Part shown: positions 62,197 to 64,000 of the stretch, piece by piece
How positions within the stretch are numbered: the first letter of the stretch is position 1
Layout: every line of letters starts with the position of its first letter
Source: a bacterium
Lineage (GTDB): Bacteria > Fidelibacterota > Marinisomatia > Marinisomatales > JAHJCW01
Assembly (NCBI GenBank): GCA_028282845.1
Contig: JANQGY010000001.1
Location: forward strand, 1-64,000
Length of the DNA: 64,000 nucleotides
Reading direction: 5' to 3'
Notes under the pieces: model-generated
Database searches by the model: none
Told to the model about the DNA's origin: nothing
Seen by the model: the letters and a program-made list of their open reading frames with translations, nothing else
Position numbers and translations under genes: made by a program

Positions 62197-62296
62197 CAAC
62201 TGTTCACAGCAAAACCTACTTTTATTCAACTATTATTAAGCGTAATTTTTAGTTCGTTCACTAAAATAAATAAAAGGCTGTAAACGGGTATAGTTT

Positions 62297-63718
62297 TTGA
62301 TTATTAAAAGATTATTTCAACATTACCGGATCAGAGTTCCCAAATGGATAGTATCATGGACAATTTTAGCGACTGATACTATTGCGGGTTTTATAGCTTA
62401 TTCAATTGTTTTACAGGATGTGATCGCTAAGTATTTTCCCCATTTATATGAGCAGATTATAATTTGGGCAATCTTTCAAATCCTTTGGAATATCCTTTTC
62501 TTAATTAACGGTCTGTATAAAGGCGAATTCGTCGTTTCCAGAATGTATGAAATTGAGACGATGTTAAAAATCACATTCACCATTGTTGTATTGTATGTGT
62601 TCATTGATGCTTTGCGATTTATTGACTTCCCCATTAATGCCCGAGGTATGGCACGCTACTGGTTGATATTTATGTCAATCGCTTTAACGACGCGATTTGG
62701 AATTCGTTCTTTCCAAAAGCTGCTTTTGAGGAACGGAATCGGTCGTGAGAAGACTATTATCTTGGGGAAAAACAGACGCGGTCAAAGTGCAGCAAATTAT
62801 TTATTTCATCACGAAGATCAGGGTTATGACATTGTTGGTTATATTGAAGCTTCCGATGATCCTAAGGAAGATATTAATACAAAGAATATTCCAATTTTAG
62901 GCCATGAGCAGGAATTGAGAAAAATCATTCAAGATAATGAAGTTTCCGATATTGTTCTGGCACTGAATAGTCCTGACCATACTCGAATCATATCAATCAT
63001 GGGACTGATCAACGGATTTCCGGTAACGGTTAAAATCGTTCCGGATTTATATGATGTTATGAGTGGCTTACTGCGAACACAGCAAATTGCCGGTATGCCG
63101 CTGATGGACATCAATTTGGAATATAGTAATTGGTATCAACGCGGCTTAAAAAGGATTGTAGATCTGATTTTCTCTATTCCATTATTATTGCTATTCCTGC
63201 CTTTCGGAATAATCATCGCAATGGCGATAAAGCTCGAAAGCAAGGGACCGGTATTTTATCAGCAAGTCAGAGTAGGAAAAGATTTTAAAAAGTTTAAAAC
63301 CATCAAGTTCCGTTCAATGCGGCATAATGCCGAAGAAGACACGGGACCGATCTGGGCCAAACCGGATGATCCGAGAATCACTAAGGTCGGTAGATTATTG
63401 CGCCGCTTTAGAATTGATGAATTTCCACAGTTTATTAATGTGTTCAAAGGCGATATGAGCATTATCGGCCCACGCCCCGAAAGACCCTATTTTGTTGAGA
63501 AATTAAGTAAAGAATATCCTTTATACCACCGTCGGCTATCTGTTTTGCCGGGGATTTCAGGATGGTCACAAATAAAGCAATCCTATGATAAGAATTTCGA
63601 AGATATCCGTCAAAAGCTCAAATATGATTTTTATTATATAGAAAATATCAGTTTCGGACTTGATCTGAAAATTATGATCAGTACGATTTGGGTAATGTTC
63701 TCAGGAGAAGGTCGGTAA
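62297..63718 (+). CDS. Undecaprenyl-phosphate sugar phosphotransferase (WbaP/WcaJ type)
   Basis: 473 residues, TTG start. Five N-terminal TM helices (about 18-38, 50-72, 95-112, 122-140 and 280-302), a CoA-binding-like/Rossmann middle (about 150-260, IILGKNRRGQSAANYL) and the C-terminal bacterial sugar transferase domain (MRHNAEEDTGPIWAKPDDP, RFRIDEFPQFINVFKGDMS, GPRPERP). It puts the first sugar-phosphate on undecaprenyl phosphate and so starts the repeat unit. The 100-bp gap before it has no gene. Confidence 0.92.
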   Translation: MIIKRLFQHYRIRVPKWIVSWTILATDTIAGFIAYSIVLQDVIAKYFPHLYEQIIIWAIFQILWNILFLINGLYKGEFVVSRMYEIETMLKITFTIVVLYVFIDALRFIDFPINARGMARYWLIFMSIALTTRFGIRSFQKLLLRNGIGREKTIILGKNRRGQSAANYLFHHEDQGYDIVGYIEASDDPKEDINTKNIPILGHEQELRKIIQDNEVSDIVLALNSPDHTRIISIMGLINGFPVTVKIVPDLYDVMSGLLRTQQIAGMPLMDINLEYSNWYQRGLKRIVDLIFSIPLLLLFLPFGIIIAMAIKLESKGPVFYQQVRVGKDFKKFKTIKFRSMRHNAEEDTGPIWAKPDDPRITKVGRLLRRFRIDEFPQFINVFKGDMSIIGPRPERPYFVEKLSKEYPLYHRRLSVLPGISGWSQIKQSYDKNFEDIRQKLKYDFYYIENISFGLDLKIMISTIWVMFSGEGR

Positions 63719-63724
63719 ATAACA

Positions 63725-64000
63725 ATGTTGTCCATGAATCTGATTAGGGAGAAGCCTGATTTTGTTAAAGCGGGTACCGAAAATAAACAGGAAACGGTTG
63801 ATATTGATCAGATTATTAATCTTGATTTGGAGCAGAGAAAAATATTAACCGATTTAAATGAAAAAAGAGCCCTTCGAAATAAAGTATCGGAAGAAATCGG
63901 ACTTGCCAAGAAAAGCGGGAAAGATGCCGATAAAACAATTGCAAAAATGCAAAAATTATCAGCTACCATTAAGAAACTCGAATCTGAATTAACCACGCTT
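63725..64000 (+). CDS. serS: Seryl-tRNA synthetase, N-terminal part
   Basis: 92 codons visible, running off the window edge. MLSMNLIREKPDFVKAG followed by IDQIINLDLEQRKILTDLNE, RNKVSEEIGLAKKSGKDADK and a heptad-rich stretch match the N-terminal coiled-coil arm of SerRS that grips the tRNA-Ser long arm. The catalytic domain is outside the window. It lies 6 bp after the sugar transferase but is probably an unrelated housekeeping gene. Confidence 0.9.
   Translation, partial: MLSMNLIREKPDFVKAGTENKQETVDIDQIINLDLEQRKILTDLNEKRALRNKVSEEIGLAKKSGKDADKTIAKMQKLSATIKKLESELTTL

Overview
This is an AT-rich chromosomal window with closely packed genes. The content points to the FCB superphylum (Bacteroidota/Ignavibacteria/Marinimicrobia-like), and a Marinimicrobia-type genome is my best guess. 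The reasons are two secreted proteins ending in a FlgD-like/type IX secretion sorting domain, many TonB-dependent receptors with an N-terminal carboxypeptidase-regulatory-like domain, DUF4491 and DUF3098-like proteins, and Bacteroidota-like promoters (TTTG-20/21-TAnnTTTG). No 16S rRNA gene is present, so the assignment is inference.

Left edge (1-6900): the tail of a tyrosine recombinase, short direct repeats and a tRNA-Asp look like the boundary of an integrated element. Next come a DUF3098-like membrane protein, mltG, a pcrA/uvrD helicase, and a minus-strand pair made of a secreted metzincin protease and a TolB-like propeller lipoprotein.

Iron/heme island (6984-27880): about 20 genes on the plus strand. 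They are a heme-type TonB receptor, a Cys-rich small protein and an HmuY-like lipoprotein; a LolA-like protein, a DUF1302-like barrel and an RND/MMPL exporter that enclose a XusA/XusB-like siderophore receptor pair; a signal-peptide-bearing CbiX-like chelatase; flavodoxin; a Cys-rich MerR regulator; two DUF4491 proteins; Fur-feoA-feoB with a small CxxC protein; two membrane proteins, one His-rich; and another TonB receptor. A 17-bp sequence is repeated exactly upstream of the heme receptor and upstream of fur-feoAB. A bidirectional hairpin terminator closes the island. This is the best candidate for an undescribed system: capture, possible periplasmic demetallation, and transport of iron-porphyrins and siderophores, linked to an RND/LolA-like trafficking module.

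Middle (27898-46815): GNAT acetyltransferase, YhaM-like exonuclease, an ECF S-component overlapping a gene for an outer-membrane barrel, a GT2 glycosyltransferase, a HAD phosphatase, and a cobalamin-riboswitch-controlled BtuB-BtuG-like pair. Housekeeping genes follow: NlpC/P60, HNH, trpS, scpA, scpB, rluB-type synthase, a cmk-rpsA fusion, ybbR and tsaD. Two copies of a palindromic repeat flank a secreted T9SS-type protein gene.

Right part (46871-63718): a surface/capsular polysaccharide locus comprising ugd, rfbC, rfbB, Wza-like, Wzz-like, Wzy-like and Wzx-like proteins, three GT4 glycosyltransferases, a sulfotransferase, two unusual propeller-like proteins, wecB, and a WbaP-type initiating transferase. 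The window ends inside serS.
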